Of a stretch of 46,547 nt of DNA, positions 12,001 through 18,807 are shown piece after piece. The DNA is taken from assembly GCA_020426515.1 (NCBI GenBank), contig JAGQPW010000026.1, forward strand, positions 1-46,547. The letters run 5' to 3'. The translations under genes were made by a program, and so were the position numbers. Origin of the DNA: Planctomycetaceae bacterium. Lineage in GTDB: Bacteria; Planctomycetota; Planctomycetia; Planctomycetales; Planctomycetaceae. Positions within the stretch are counted from its first letter, which is position 1. Each line of letters starts with the position of its first letter. The notes beneath the pieces were generated by a model. The model had not been told where the DNA came from. It worked only from the letters and a program-made list of their open reading frames with translations, and made no database searches.

Positions 12001-14130
12001 GCGCGAGTGATCAGCGACGCGACTGCGAATCAGCAGTATGCGGACGGGGTGACCAACGCGAATTGGACCTACACGCAGCAGTCCACGCCGGGGACCGACC
12101 TGAACACCAGTTACCAGGACGCCGTCGCGGCGGCCGGTTCCGAAGGCTATGTCCCCTCAGCCGGTGAGGAGTACGTCAGCGGCACGACCAGCCAGCACGC
12201 CACGTACGCAACCGCGCTGAACACGGCCAACGACTCGTTCAACACGAACGTCACGTCCGCCCACATTGCCGCCGTGACGGCTGCCGCGGCCAGCACGCTG
12301 AACCTGAGCACCACCACCGCCAGCCACACGCAACAACTGGCCAACCTGCAAGGGACGCAGCAGGCCAGCCTGCAACTCGCCGAGCAACAGGCGCTGGCGT
12401 CCAACCTACAATCCCAGTCCGCCACCTCCCCCTACCATCAGCACGCCAGCGACGAGGCCGCAGCCAAGGCCCAACAACTCGCCGATTCCGCTGCGGCGCA
12501 GGAGTCCCACCGCGAGACGGTCACTCAGGCCGCCGTCACTCAGGCACTGGCCGCAGCCGAGGCGGAGAAGAACTACACGATTTCGCAGGTGAACCAGCAG
12601 ACCCCGATGGAAGAATCCCCGGCCCCGCTGGAACTGCCGCCGCTGCCGGAAGCACCGCCTGCGATTGCGGCCCCGACAAAGCCCGAGGAGTATCAGGAGG
12701 ATGATTCGCCAACACTCGCCTCCGCCGCGTTCAATTCACTCTCCAGTATGGCGTCCAACATCTGGTCGATGGGAAGTGAGTTGTTCAGTCAGTTTTCTTG
12801 GGGGCAGAATGGCCAAGAAACCACCCCGGTAGCAGCACAAGATCCAAACACGGAGAAGAATACTGCGTTTGACGGCGTGTCGACTCCAGCCGAGAACCCG
12901 ATCAGTGTACTCGTGAGAGGCCTGGATCAATGGATTACCGGCCCAGCCGAAATGACGATCAAGTCTTGGAACGGGCCGACCATCACCAATGTGTCCCCTA
13001 GGGGGCCGGTCATCAACACGTTCGTCGTGTCGGGCTTTCAAGCCGATTCCACAGCGGAAGCCGACGGCACGTTGCGAAAACTTGAGAGTCTGGTAGAGCA
13101 GGGACGACAAATCCTGTTCGAGATTTCAGCGCTGGAGCAGAAGCGGGAAACATCTCGCAGGAACGAAGGGAACTTCATTGGCATTCCGCCTCACTGGACG
13201 GAATCATCCCGTCAAAGTGCAATTCAGGCCTACGATGCTCAGATCTCCGCTCTGAAGCATCAACTCCAAGACTTGGAATCCGCCTTCCAGCAAGAGGGAT
13301 TTGATCAATACGTCTACACGGGATACGGAATTTCCTACGACGACAACCCACGCATTCCCCAGCAGTCTGGAACCGGGTTCATCGGAGCAATTCGGGCCTA
13401 TCACACCGCGCTGCAACGCAATGGCGGAGGTCTGCAGGCCGCTTACCCGGTCGAGACTCTCATGATGGCTGGTGCGTTTCTGGCCACTCCGTCCGCGGCA
13501 ATGGCGATTGGAGCAGCGGGAGGTGGGGCTGTCGTCGGCACGCATTCGGCACTCAGCGGCGACAGCCTGGAGGATACGGGGAGCAATGCGTTGGCCGGTG
13601 CCATCGGCGGTGCTTTTCTCGGCCCTGTCGTCGGGCGGTTCCTACAAGGTTACTTCGCTTTGGCCGAAGGCGTCGCAACGGGGACCGCGACAGCGGGCCA
13701 AGAGGCGACTTTTGCCGCTGTCTCAGCTATTCTTCCGTCGGCGTTGTTTGTTCCCGCGACGTGGTCAGCGAAACAAGACCTGGATGATGGCAAGCCCTTC
13801 GCGGCGGGGTTCACAGCCGCGCTGACGGCCATGAGTTGGGCGTCATTTCGTTCGTATGCGGTTAGTCTGCTTACTCCACCTCCACGTACTCGAGTCACCT
13901 TCGGACATGGCGCGCGACATCTTCAAGGATACGATGTTTCCCAGTCTGCTGTGGAGAGCACAATTGCTGAGATGGTCCGTGCAAATCCCGGCGCTGGCTC
14001 TCGTTGGGGGTGGGTCAATGTGGATGGCCACTGGATACAATATCGTGCTTACGTCCTTTCAGACGGCACGGTGAACATTGGCACATACTTTGTTGTTCCC
14101 AATAACATTTCGAATGCGAGAATGCCATGA
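1..14130 (+). CDS. Giant polymorphic-toxin-like surface protein, 5' end outside the window
   Basis: The frame is open from base 1, so the start lies upstream; 4709 residues are visible. Order (residue = nt/3): about nine ~108-residue repeats to ~1030, most with a DTNGDGxAD-type calcium-loop motif; six cadherin-like/bacterial Ig-like domains ~1035-1665 (VLxNDxDPxGD pattern); further DGDG repeats ~1670-2145; a Ser-rich linker; an Ala/Gln-rich, probably coiled-coil stalk ~2180-4200; a Pro-rich linker; a conserved junction ~4237-4290 (WGQ...AQDP); an Ala/Gly-rich hydrophobic segment; and a compact last domain ~4627-4705 beginning FGHGARHLQG. I noticed no cysteine. Repeats, stalk, hydrophobic pretoxin, small tip and overlapping immunity gene are the layout of contact-dependent polymorphic toxins. 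The tip's early His/Arg/His resembles BECR-fold RNase toxins, but that is only a guess. The head repeats closely match the giant gene at 18808; the stalk does not. Confidence 0.85.
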   Translation, partial: YGTGTYEQNLGEYLGYGTYTIGVRAVEYPETGAPSVASNWTSLTFTYAPPPNDPPVIENLELINDTDTPDDLSTSDPRIGFTLTDVNPSYYYDLQFDTNGDGNADFTSYAYGTGTYEQNLGEYLGYGTYTIGVRAVEYPDSGAPSVASAWSSLTFTYAPPYSEPPVISSLGLVNDTDTPGDLSTSDPRIGFTLSDSTPGYYYELQFDINGDGYSDLSSDAYGPGSYQQNLSGYLGYGEQTVSVRAIVYRDMAPSATGAWVSLTFTLAPPHNDPPVIENLGLVSDPDADLSTSDPRISFMLSDPNPSYYYYLEVDTNGDGSADLTDSAYGPGNSQQDLSGYLGYGTHTIAVRAIEYPESGAPSVASAWTSLTFTYAPPPNDPPVIANLGLVNDPDADLSTSDPRIGFTLMDVNPSYYYDLQFDTNGDGSADFTNSAYGTGTYEQNLGEYLGYGTYTISIRAIEYPDMAPSVTGEWTSLTFTYAPSSNAAPTLSGLGLVNGTTDSEGGLFTEDGLLTFSIDDADGDMVTSYLVELDPYGEGMSSSWSVSGTGTHQLNLTSDPLYLGYGSYPFRMRVREYDGEMSGDPSEWTSLTFTYAEPNSEPPPPNAPPVIANLVLVNDPDSDLNTSDPRISFVLNDADPSYYYALEIDTNGDGYADLSESASGPGTYQQDLSGYLGYGTHTISVRAIEYPDMAPSVTGAWVALTFTYAAPYNATPTLSGLGLVNGTTDSEGGLVTEDGLITFSIDDADGDMMTSYLVELDPLGDGMSTSWWVSGTGVHQLNLKSEPTYLADGSYPFRMRIREYDGEQSGEASEWSSLTFTLGPLDTAPPVISGLAQVSETRITFTLNSIESGSYYLIEFDTNGDGSAEASTSIYEAGTYEQDLSGYLGNGETTVAIRSTEYWDMTPMVISSWTTLTLTFEPVVSAPIISHLELVHDSDTPGDWITSDARIRVTLTDPEPGFLYDIEFDTNGDGMADTSLDVTEPGTYEFDLEGYLGYGQHTVFVRATRYQSGAPESYSNWDALTFTLTVPSNSPPVANPDSVSVVTGETVLVDVLLNDLDPEGANIRLIGVGTASSGSVLLKPRIDATYWNEWLSLGQTMYPTFAEWWDASYSNELGPASALAYDVEYTAAPEFAGTVQVTYTIADSAGAVTEGMVTFEVTPPAVNQAPVAASDSVSALPEESITIRVLSNDSDPDGDALAISSVSTPAHGTVTVQYSTEFGEDVLVYTAGIAGFGEDSFTYVITDPDGQTATATVTINEAIPIPNTPPVLQADVRSVNEYSLLILTPLANDLDADGDTLEIVSVTQPVAGGTTKILKANSVYTQDRILFTPDRTIYGDVTFTYSVSDGEAIETATITVSVIRSALNNSAPVTKSDQIWAALGETVFIPVLQNDSDADDTELTLTGIQNVLHGSATITTGTITYEQGATVTVQGISYTAHAAFFADDQFTYTIADSLGATATGNVTVYVYDPAAAPPAVTDDVVSLYQGQSIDIDVLANDVSGLLLGSLDEVGVGSAEVVIEDSHPILRYTAPTDVIGDQQLTYWVKDPSTGGRTSGLVTVTIEELALPDLVTDEVTVIAGSSTLFDPLANDTDPFGGSLQLVGIGSGEHAPQSGQALLEVGTDGITRIRYFANLGAWQSDEFTYLVRDDFGRIVEGTVQVTISTLQDLDLWLDTEIPGDRITNNPTLIGHVSGMQDISETVPAPPSVLVEFDLDGDGLADDSLTVTIDFADDIVAFAYTPTGLGYGEHVVAARTTVIHPVTSESIQSDWMTTTFTLAPAVAPRIATFSEYVPTYDESGSETGTAEEFVPQLRLAGTLSGAAAFERVEFDHDGDGQVDGDTYSDGEGRFTYDPTGLPEGTSLIRARSAVLDRVTGETVVSEWAEFAVTVDLIDPPLVAALWLATDVQNANGVTWSSSRPQIQGSLASGTYDYDEFTGEPIGATFGASNPISIPAAVDYSLLTPETINPLLARVLIEFDHDGDGVVDGKTWSDVAGRFSYYAVGLTVGTQAIRARTVVVDPEQGTSVTSEWSTIEFELLDRGPLAAVDTNTLSLATTGTNGQPTAPQFVGTLTGERKAGAIVEFSNDGVNVDFRVLTDANGTFTYTPPALAYGDVTAYFRTQTYDSVAHANVTSGWVSFTTNYAPPAHSIYLLDTTGSSTSGESGTSASSDPGSEITDVTYTDAITAAQTAYNNTVATANSTLATALAPINQAYNSAVADADAALASALANSSFDTTQLSVNLDWQPVNVSLQLAEPPLPPVPLTRADQAVSANLPDLDLENDPLYQQQFQEAESQYQQDTAQALNDFKAAMGPAYDTLLKAVNKASKNKSDAEKQAKNALDLAKAAAESLFVLQTSLSNAAYDLKYNPSIADATAQMEALVALLNLWTEDNYPLYQVQPPAHEKWMEDRQQAIASWYDIVNSGLDNEAIVQAAEEMIAVYHAIDMEYFIAVVETGSEMTLQYAAAEKNYRAGTAALQFQVDSATANRDRDKAIAAAERGFLRDSVIAAAEARYMTALTNAAFKFAEEIATPSATYSATLQMELAKYNVSVAQAEAARTESQLTRMQERLDAWAAANPGALADYLAGTDGAFAKNSATVLAANSDQIAYLETVQTQMAASSQAVATAHANQIKADTKSSKDFSLGIISAWKDYNKQIRESERDAAKSKAEAEATKAIAFATFRRDYTIAEAEAKQSFISDFVDLTKAYRNESATNWSDNRRVSYLSDQVWEVVSPKAGHITGYVPGHYFVLPGVGSLVNGPLNRIDFTTLLPWESSWFEISSSGYDESVTWPADDPTAWREAQLELDLEYQANYGLERLIHLSNHADNLAEWASGRVAATAAYYTTVATADAALATKKATALKTFQTAVAEKSSTYEEETFAHAKAYADAVNTAEQALANTSITAAEQSEKAAADRQSALQVGLAAAQTAFTSAITGEFTSTLANWAGGLASAAYAAFVNTTATASATQDVAAAEAAEANAVATASINAQNVKTLAENAAAADRADVAAAKAQQNGYIAAAEAATTKQIAAGFSFATQIATAISTQTVDDTASNLAYELALIAQKAALQNAVDQAEWNRIKADAEAEYYWWADAVSDEQLNNIKLGNQTLRDQAWVVAQVAYNSSAVVKYSENAKAKVEHANAASNTVTGANGDLTKNVAQASIDYAKDVNAADSGFINATLANAQGYTTGQLSTMQGWEDALANQDMAFINGLATASDAYQSTMIQSSLAFQSGRADERLTQMQDWFGTVTGANGNPAQTSIEQMEYTSGYEEGMGEYSNQLTSAGTVNITPELAQLLLDQATADRNYIVDRTAATASLYGGGTAGGGLLGASSTLRSSLLAESVAADSAIRGASYGYNTSLVNHLFNTEIASNTASAALTSSLLAASGERAVRDIDQRVSAYQQASQANLAAANTSVDQVSSWMTSSNQAYQAAADAGAFFNIYASPYNSGTNPILQPRATPQTTQEVADPTAPDLSHLTGAGGLVTWQDSSQVTNYQDQLNTHKSSLLGNLNTSRVSSLTGLGTIQAGMAGQLNTSRQQFNASSQSAYTAYYDAMDALPQFNSPDEVTGKTPTQTFLEQNSTAQRNLVVNSLTHQQTYLTSLTSLVQSYEQSTAASATTHTTAYAQALATYQESTQLREYNAAQAIANSSGLAADQQAAAVAHARYIYTQQFAANFVNYITATAQAEAAFQSAQVAAQNALALAQASESISRSAEEFDAYAAGSLAEQTALDGYEQTTQAASRSASRSQTAQDFARLNQLSSAQADYESSASTTVATSVANSTANYYAVYEGDSYMANYSSDYSELASQVNLDAEQTTRDTAYDGIDNAWIAETSTRNRDLSLTLSSAQHAAQVALGTAQVQTQSRVAQAALTEAANLVDDEADYANALAEAQQAYTLAMGAASANFQQGQLAAEAAAYGDLATSTQLVWAQFKADEANAKSAAFASVRSQYDANATAYAALERQLATELTTLYTTSMADVLSAEGARLTALESAATARVISDATANQQYADGVTNANWTYTQQSTPGTDLNTSYQDAVAAAGSEGYVPSAGEEYVSGTTSQHATYATALNTANDSFNTNVTSAHIAAVTAAAASTLNLSTTTASHTQQLANLQGTQQASLQLAEQQALASNLQSQSATSPYHQHASDEAAAKAQQLADSAAAQESHRETVTQAAVTQALAAAEAEKNYTISQVNQQTPMEESPAPLELPPLPEAPPAIAAPTKPEEYQEDDSPTLASAAFNSLSSMASNIWSMGSELFSQFSWGQNGQETTPVAAQDPNTEKNTAFDGVSTPAENPISVLVRGLDQWITGPAEMTIKSWNGPTITNVSPRGPVINTFVVSGFQADSTAEADGTLRKLESLVEQGRQILFEISALEQKRETSRRNEGNFIGIPPHWTESSRQSAIQAYDAQISALKHQLQDLESAFQQEGFDQYVYTGYGISYDDNPRIPQQSGTGFIGAIRAYHTALQRNGGGLQAAYPVETLMMAGAFLATPSAAMAIGAAGGGAVVGTHSALSGDSLEDTGSNALAGAIGGAFLGPVVGRFLQGYFALAEGVATGTATAGQEATFAAVSAILPSALFVPATWSAKQDLDDGKPFAAGFTAALTAMSWASFRSYAVSLLTPPPRTRVTFGHGARHLQGYDVSQSAVESTIAEMVRANPGAGSRWGWVNVDGHWIQYRAYVLSDGTVNIGTYFVVPNNISNARMP

Positions 14131-14486
14131 AAAAAAATCCGTTTCGGGGTATGGAGCCACGAGAATTAGCGGTAATTCATAAGCTCCTTGAGCCCACGTT
14201 TCCTGGCCGAGATCAACTACTGCAGCAGCTTGAGTCAGCAGAGGTCAGGACGATCGACGGAGATGGAAGCTTAGAGTTCTCAGTCAAATCGGATACGAGT
14301 GCAAATGATATCAAACATGCGGTTCCGACTGAGGCGGAATACGAAGATCCTGATGGGGTCACAGTTCACGTATTACTTCACGTTGCTGGCACCAAGGCCA
14401 AAGAGGTGGAGTTCTACCGAGAAGACGGCCAGCAAGTCCAGAGTTGGCCCACCGTTACTTCCATGCGAGTCTTCGCTCCTGAGTAG
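14127..14486 (+). CDS. Immunity protein for the first giant toxin (DUF6984-like)
   Basis: A 119-residue acidic, soluble protein without a signal peptide. Its ATG overlaps the stop of the giant gene (ATGA), so translation is probably coupled, which is usual for toxin/immunity pairs. The pattern of a GRDxLLxQLESA segment followed by EYEDxDGVxVHVLLHV and EFYREDG resembles, from memory, the DUF6984 family, often found beside polymorphic toxins; the family number is not certain. Expected role: cytoplasmic protection of the producer and its kin by binding the C-terminal tip of the upstream protein. Directly after its stop the DNA resumes as a copy of the stalk end of the giant gene, so this small gene is a complete insert between two stalk copies. 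Confidence 0.75.
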   Translation: MKKNPFRGMEPRELAVIHKLLEPTFPGRDQLLQQLESAEVRTIDGDGSLEFSVKSDTSANDIKHAVPTEAEYEDPDGVTVHVLLHVAGTKAKEVEFYREDGQQVQSWPTVTSMRVFAPE

Positions 14487-14487
14487 A

Positions 14488-16245
14488 GCGGCCGGGGAAT
14501 CCTACTCCACCAGCACGAGCGCCCAGCACGCCACGTACGTAACAGCCCTGAACACGGCCAACGATTCGTTCAACACGAACGTCACGTCCGCCCACATTGC
14601 CGCCGTCACGACCGCCGCGGCGAGCACATTAAATCTGAGCACCACCACCGCCAGCCACACGCAACAACTGGCCAACCTGCAAGGGACGCAGCAGGCCAGC
14701 CTGCAACTCGCCGAGCAACAGGCGCTGGCGTCCAACCTACAATCCCAGTCCGCCACCTCCCCCTACCATCAGCACGCCAGTGACGTGGCTGGAGCGAAGG
14801 CCCAACAACTCTCCGACTCCGCCGCAGCGCAGGAGTCCCACCGCGAGACGGTCACTCAGGCCGCCAAGGACAAGTCCGACGCCGCCAGTCAGGCCCAGCA
14901 GAATTACACCGTTTCGACAGCCCCCGCATCGGCCCCCACCGTGGAGCCAATGGCACCGGAAGATTTGCCCGCTGTTCCGGAATCGCCACCAGTGATTTCT
15001 GCTGCAACAAGACCTGACGAATATGAGCAGACCAATTCGACCACGTTCGCCTCCGCCGCGTTCAACTCGCTATCCAGTATGGCGTCCCACATCTGGTCAG
15101 CGGGGAGCGAGTTGCTTGGCCTGTTCAATTGGGGCCAAGACAACCAGACTGCAACGCTTGCGGTGAATGCTCAGGACCCGAGTTCGCAACACAAGGAGGC
15201 ATTTGATCAACCAGCACACATAGAGTTGACCACGAGTGACAACATTCTGGGCTTCTGGTCGGAAACTCAGGAGGTCGGTTTCGAAAGGCAGGGTCACCAT
15301 TGGGTGCCTGTTTCCGTGTTCTACGAATACTTTACCGAGGGGGAAGTCTTCACATGGTTAAACAAACAGACAGCCGTACCCGCCTACTACAAGCATGCGG
15401 GAGACAGGTGGAACGGCGTCTCTCATGGCGAGTACACCGAAGCGTTCCGTGAAATCTTTGAAGATGCCCACAAGCGGATCACTGATGCAGAAAAGGCCGA
15501 ACAGTTCATCCGTGACTTTGAGACCCTTGCTGACAATGAGAAGGCCTATCGTAAATTCGCCCAGAAGTGGAAAATCAAGTGGTCAGACGACGTCTACGAC
15601 TCGTTCAAGACTTTGACACGCTGGCGAGATGGGTTCCTGGCAGCCGAACTTGCGTCACATTTCATCGCAGAATATCACGACTTGACGGAGGACCAAATGA
15701 AAATGGTCCTTCAAGCAATCGACGATCCGAAAGCCACGCCCATTGAGGCCATTACTGATCGCAAAGTGAGGGCGGCACTCGAGTGGCACCGCGACCTCAA
15801 ACTGGCCTCAGAAGAAGGCCAAAAACTGGCCAAGAGCGTTTTTTCGAAGCTCAAGAAGGGGGGCCGCGTCTTGGGGGTTCTCGCAGGAACAGCCTTCTTC
15901 TTCATGGACGCGGCGGATGCCTATGCCGGGTTCGATGGAACGGGTGAGATCCACACACGAAAGAACATTCCGTTTACCGGGGTCATTGGCGCATACCTGG
16001 AGTGGTCATATCAAACGGCCGGTGGAACATTAAGCGAAGAGGCCATCAAAGCCCTGCTGGAGGAATCATTCCGCGAAACGGCCAGAGGCCAGGATCTTAC
16101 AATTCAGCGAGAAACCCAGATGATGAACGACATCCCCGAAGGGAAATACGAAGGGGAATTACGCAGAAGAACCAAGACCCCTCAACCCAAAACGGCGGAA
16201 GAAACCCGATCGTGGTATGAATTCTTCTTTGGAACTTCTGACTAG
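14488..16245 (+). CDS. Orphan toxin tip module (stalk end plus alternative C-terminal domain), no own start
   Basis: The open frame runs through the preceding immunity gene in another frame, but homology to the giant protein begins only just after that gene's stop. Bases 14492-14865 align without indels to 12161-12534 of the giant gene, including a 146-base identical tract (14635-14780 = 12304-12449). Protein similarity continues through the Pro-rich linker and junction (ASAAFNSLSSMAS, WGQ, AQDP). After ~15210 the sequence is unrelated: a charged ~340-residue tip with QGHHWVPVSVF near its start (HNH/AHH-like nuclease motif possible, unproven), then helices, a Gly/Ala/Phe-rich hydrophobic stretch near 15870-15930 and a basic end. 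No start codon or ribosome site fits the homology border, so it is probably silent until recombined onto the giant gene. Confidence 0.75.
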   Translation, partial: AAGESYSTSTSAQHATYVTALNTANDSFNTNVTSAHIAAVTTAAASTLNLSTTTASHTQQLANLQGTQQASLQLAEQQALASNLQSQSATSPYHQHASDVAGAKAQQLSDSAAAQESHRETVTQAAKDKSDAASQAQQNYTVSTAPASAPTVEPMAPEDLPAVPESPPVISAATRPDEYEQTNSTTFASAAFNSLSSMASHIWSAGSELLGLFNWGQDNQTATLAVNAQDPSSQHKEAFDQPAHIELTTSDNILGFWSETQEVGFERQGHHWVPVSVFYEYFTEGEVFTWLNKQTAVPAYYKHAGDRWNGVSHGEYTEAFREIFEDAHKRITDAEKAEQFIRDFETLADNEKAYRKFAQKWKIKWSDDVYDSFKTLTRWRDGFLAAELASHFIAEYHDLTEDQMKMVLQAIDDPKATPIEAITDRKVRAALEWHRDLKLASEEGQKLAKSVFSKLKKGGRVLGVLAGTAFFFMDAADAYAGFDGTGEIHTRKNIPFTGVIGAYLEWSYQTAGGTLSEEAIKALLEESFRETARGQDLTIQRETQMMNDIPEGKYEGELRRRTKTPQPKTAEETRSWYEFFFGTSD

Positions 16246-16274
16246 TTTTCTCGCAATTGAATGCAGGTGCAGCC

Positions 16275-17240
16275 ATGAATCAGAAAGAACTGTTCGACTG
16301 GTTTGAGAAGCAGGGTCTCGCGCCGCTGATGGATGATCGCGAACAGCATATCGTAAATCTCGGAAACTATCGCGACGCACACCCAGATGGTTACCTGCGT
16401 CTCGGAGAGGCAACACACCTGCGCGAATTGGCAGTAACATGCGATGGATTTGCAGACGCGCACCTGGCAAAGATCAAAGGGCTACGTTTCCTCAATGAAG
16501 TCGACCTTCCGATTTGTAAAGTCACGGGACACGGCCTGAGCGTCTTGCCAACTCTCCCTAGGATCTCCAGGTTCTCCTTCCCAATGTGGCATGAGGCCGA
16601 TGAAGGACTCGCATACATTGGGCAATGCACCACGTTGAAATCATTGCACCTTCAAGGCGCCTTCGGGATTTCGGATGCGGGGTTGCCTTCACTAAGCCAT
16701 TTAACTCACCTTGAGATTCTTGATCTGTCGTACACATCTGTCGGGGCTGGAGTTTCGATTGTCGAGCAGTTTCCCGAACTGCGCAAACTGCTTTTGATTC
16801 TCACTAAAGTTGGTCCGGGACAGCTCCGCCATATAATCAAGTTGGACAAACTAAAGGACTTGTGGCTGCCTGACTGTTTCTCCGAAGAGGATCTTTTATC
16901 TGTGGCACGATTAAAGCGGCTGGAAACGCTTTGCATCGGAGGCAGAACTGGCACGCGTGGACTCGTGGCATTGCATTCCCTTCCAGTGCTGGAGACACTG
17001 TATATTCCTAGGTTGATGATGACCGACGATGCGTTCGAATCTCTTGCCGGTTTTCCGAATCTCGATATAATCTATCTTTCCAAGCACAACTGCACACCGG
17101 AGCAGCACGAGTGGTTGGACGCGCGTGTTTCAGCCCGGATTCACGTATTCGATGACGGAAGCGGTGAGGACCAGCGAGAACGGCAATATCGGTACAGTGA
17201 CTGGCTGAAGCTGCAGAAGCAACAAGCTGGGAGCATGTAG
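16275..17240 (+). CDS. Leucine-rich-repeat protein, probable immunity protein of the orphan module
   Basis: About 321 residues from the ATG at 16275; an in-frame TTG at 16257 is possible but no clear ribosome site decides it. The protein is a series of ~23-26-residue LRRs of the LxxLxLxxxxxTDxGL kind (for example THLEILDLSYTSV, LETLYIPRLMMTDDAF), with no signal peptide or membrane segment, so it is probably cytoplasmic. It starts 30 nt behind the orphan tip on the same strand, the position of an immunity gene; LRR and ankyrin proteins are known as immunity proteins in polymorphic toxin loci. Alternative: an unrelated planctomycete LRR protein, a common family there. The immunity role is inferred from position. 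Confidence 0.65.
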   Translation: MNQKELFDWFEKQGLAPLMDDREQHIVNLGNYRDAHPDGYLRLGEATHLRELAVTCDGFADAHLAKIKGLRFLNEVDLPICKVTGHGLSVLPTLPRISRFSFPMWHEADEGLAYIGQCTTLKSLHLQGAFGISDAGLPSLSHLTHLEILDLSYTSVGAGVSIVEQFPELRKLLLILTKVGPGQLRHIIKLDKLKDLWLPDCFSEEDLLSVARLKRLETLCIGGRTGTRGLVALHSLPVLETLYIPRLMMTDDAFESLAGFPNLDIIYLSKHNCTPEQHEWLDARVSARIHVFDDGSGEDQRERQYRYSDWLKLQKQQAGSM

Positions 17241-17252
17241 GGTGGTGACCCG

Positions 17253-17501
17253 TAGGGTCAAAAAACTGGAACGACCCAAAAGCTCTTTGGCAATCGGGTG
17301 TTGAAGTCACGTAGGGTGCGTCAAGCGGCGGGTATGTTGCCACGTTGCTGAGCCCCAATCCGCGCCGACGCACCACCCATCCGGGTGAGCCGAGCCAAGG
17401 TGCGTCGGCGCGGTTTCACGGCAAGCCGCATGGCAAGTCGTCTCCCGTATGGTGAAAAAACTCATCCGACCTGAAAGTTCTTTGGCAATCTGGTGTTGAA
17501 G
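17253..17501 (+). repeat. Direct repeat pair of ~54 bp (17253-17306 and 17448-17501)
   Basis: Two diverged copies of a ~54-base unit that ends CTTTGGCAATCNGGTGTTGAAG and contains an A-run (TCAAAAAACTG versus TGAAAAAACTC). They flank the palindrome at 17360-17413. The stretch 17241-17664 between the LRR gene and the transposase relic carries no other gene I can support. It looks like noncoding repeat or mobile-element debris. Confidence 0.6.
17360..17413. repeat. Perfect 15-bp inverted repeat with 24-nt loop
   Basis: CCGCGCCGACGCACC at 17360-17374 is the exact reverse complement of GGTGCGTCGGCGCGG at 17399-17413. A further GGTGCGTC half-copy lies near 17317. It may be a REP-like intergenic palindrome. 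No T-run follows, so it is not a standard terminator, though it could still stop or stabilise the LRR transcript. Confidence 0.7.
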
Positions 17502-17664
17502 GTGTTTCGCGGAGCCGAAACTCGGCCCGTTGTCTGGCCGTCGTGCGTCATCGAGGACCGGTGTTGACGGCCGCGATCCATTCCGAACGGCCGACTTCTG
17601 GTCGGTGCGCAGCGTCGATCGGCAGAAAAGCTACGAAAGACTTCGAGGAGGTGACCGTAGTCGC

Positions 17665-18402
17665 TCAGGCGGCACGGTGGTAGTACCGCAGCAGGCCACC
17701 GAGGCGGTCGCGGCAGTGGATCGTGCCGGCCATCTGGCCGACCTCCTCGCCCGGTTCAATCAGCTGGTTGTCCAGCCCCTGATGATTCCGCTCGGCGTGG
17801 TAGTGTGCAACATACGCGGCCAACGCCCGCCGCAGCGCGGCTTCACCAAAGAAGACCATCCGGTCCAGACACTCGGATTTCAGGCTGCGAAACCAGCGTT
17901 CCAGGTGGGCGTTGAGATTGGGACTGCGGGGTGGCAGCAGCAGGATTTTGGTCGGGGTGTGGTCGGTCATGAACTCGCGGAGAGCCAGGAAGCTGGTATC
18001 ACGGTCCACGATCAGCTGACTGGCGTCCTTCAGGAAGCCCTCCTCCCCGTCGGTCAAGTTGCGGCAGACCTGCTTCAGCCACTGGGCCGTGGGATGCGGC
18101 GTGAGGCCAGCAATCTGAACCCGCCGCGTAGGGAGATGCATGACCGCCAGGACATAGAACGTGACCAGCCCACGAGCGGTCCAGACCTCCACGGTGGTGA
18201 AGTCGGTGGCGAAGAGGGATTCCCAGTGAGCCTTGAGGAACGTCTTCCAGGTCGTCTGCCGACGACGATCTCGTCCGGGCTGTCCCAGACCGCAGAGGCT
18301 GACAGGACCTGCCCCCAGGTGGCGCCGAGGAATGTTGGTGAAGTAGCGGTTGTTTAATACGCCGGTTGGAATCGGGGCTCCCGTTTCCCACTGGTTGTCC
18401 AC
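17665..18402 (-). pseudogene. Truncated DDE (rve/integrase-core) transposase, IS relic
   Basis: 245 residues on the minus strand with an integrase-core domain. The DDE triad can be placed: Asp in TDFTTVEVW, Asp in VDRDTSFL, Glu in NAHLERWFRSLKSE; it ends with RNHQGLDN and a GGLLRYYHRAA tail. The N-terminal helix-turn-helix expected for this type (full length usually 300 or more residues) is missing, and the same frame meets a TAG about 40 nt upstream. I therefore call it a 5'-truncated insertion-sequence remnant. A shorter relic of the same family lies at 38741-38824 on the same strand, so the pair brackets the second toxin locus. Its catalytic core looks intact, so the decay may be recent. 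Confidence 0.75.
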
Positions 18403-18416
18403 TGGAGTTCGCGGCC

Positions 18417-18467
18417 CGGTGTCCCGCTTCCGTTCGGGCTACGCCCTCACTCCAGCTGGACACCGGA
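18417..18467. repeat. 9-bp inverted repeat, possible IS-end or REP-like element
   Basis: CCGGTGTCC (18417-18425) pairs with GGACACCGG (18459-18467), enclosing TCGGGCTACGCCCT. It sits just upstream of the truncated transposase and may be what is left of the element's end. The rest of 18403-18807 contains no gene I can support and presumably holds the promoter and leader of the giant gene at 18808. Confidence 0.4.
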
Positions 18468-18807
18468 GATTCCCTAACCCAACCCTTCAGAGCACCTAGT
18501 ACAGGAATCTGAGGCAGGTCAGTGTCGCATTGCCCAAATCGCTACAGGACACGGGCGGTGAAAATCTCTGCATCGATGGATTGACAACTCTCGATGAATC
18601 GGGCATTTCTACTCCATCCTTCATTCCGACCTTCATTCGGAACCGGACCGTCAGTTTCCTTTCTTCACGATCCATTGGGCGGCGGGATGCAAGTCGGGCA
18701 CGACATCTTCGGGCGCACACTGCAGGCCTCTCCTGCAGCGGGCTACGTGTTGTGCGGCATCGGCGCGAGGGATCGGTTCACCACGCTGGTCACAAGGAAT
18801 CGCGTCG

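Noticed and set aside
13900..14115. Naming the first giant's tip as a specific numbered toxin family
   Set aside because: The GHGARHLQG start is suggestive of a BECR-type RNase, but no full motif could be confirmed by eye, so no family name is given.
17530..18357. Plus-strand open frame of 275 codons
   Set aside because: It lies antisense to the transposase relic, whose minus-strand frame has a clear DDE domain.
18581..18612. TTGACA with a weak -10 as promoter of the second giant gene
   Set aside because: No convincing -10 at 16-18 bp spacing (CATTTC/ATTTCT), and planctomycete promoters are poorly defined; not enough to annotate.
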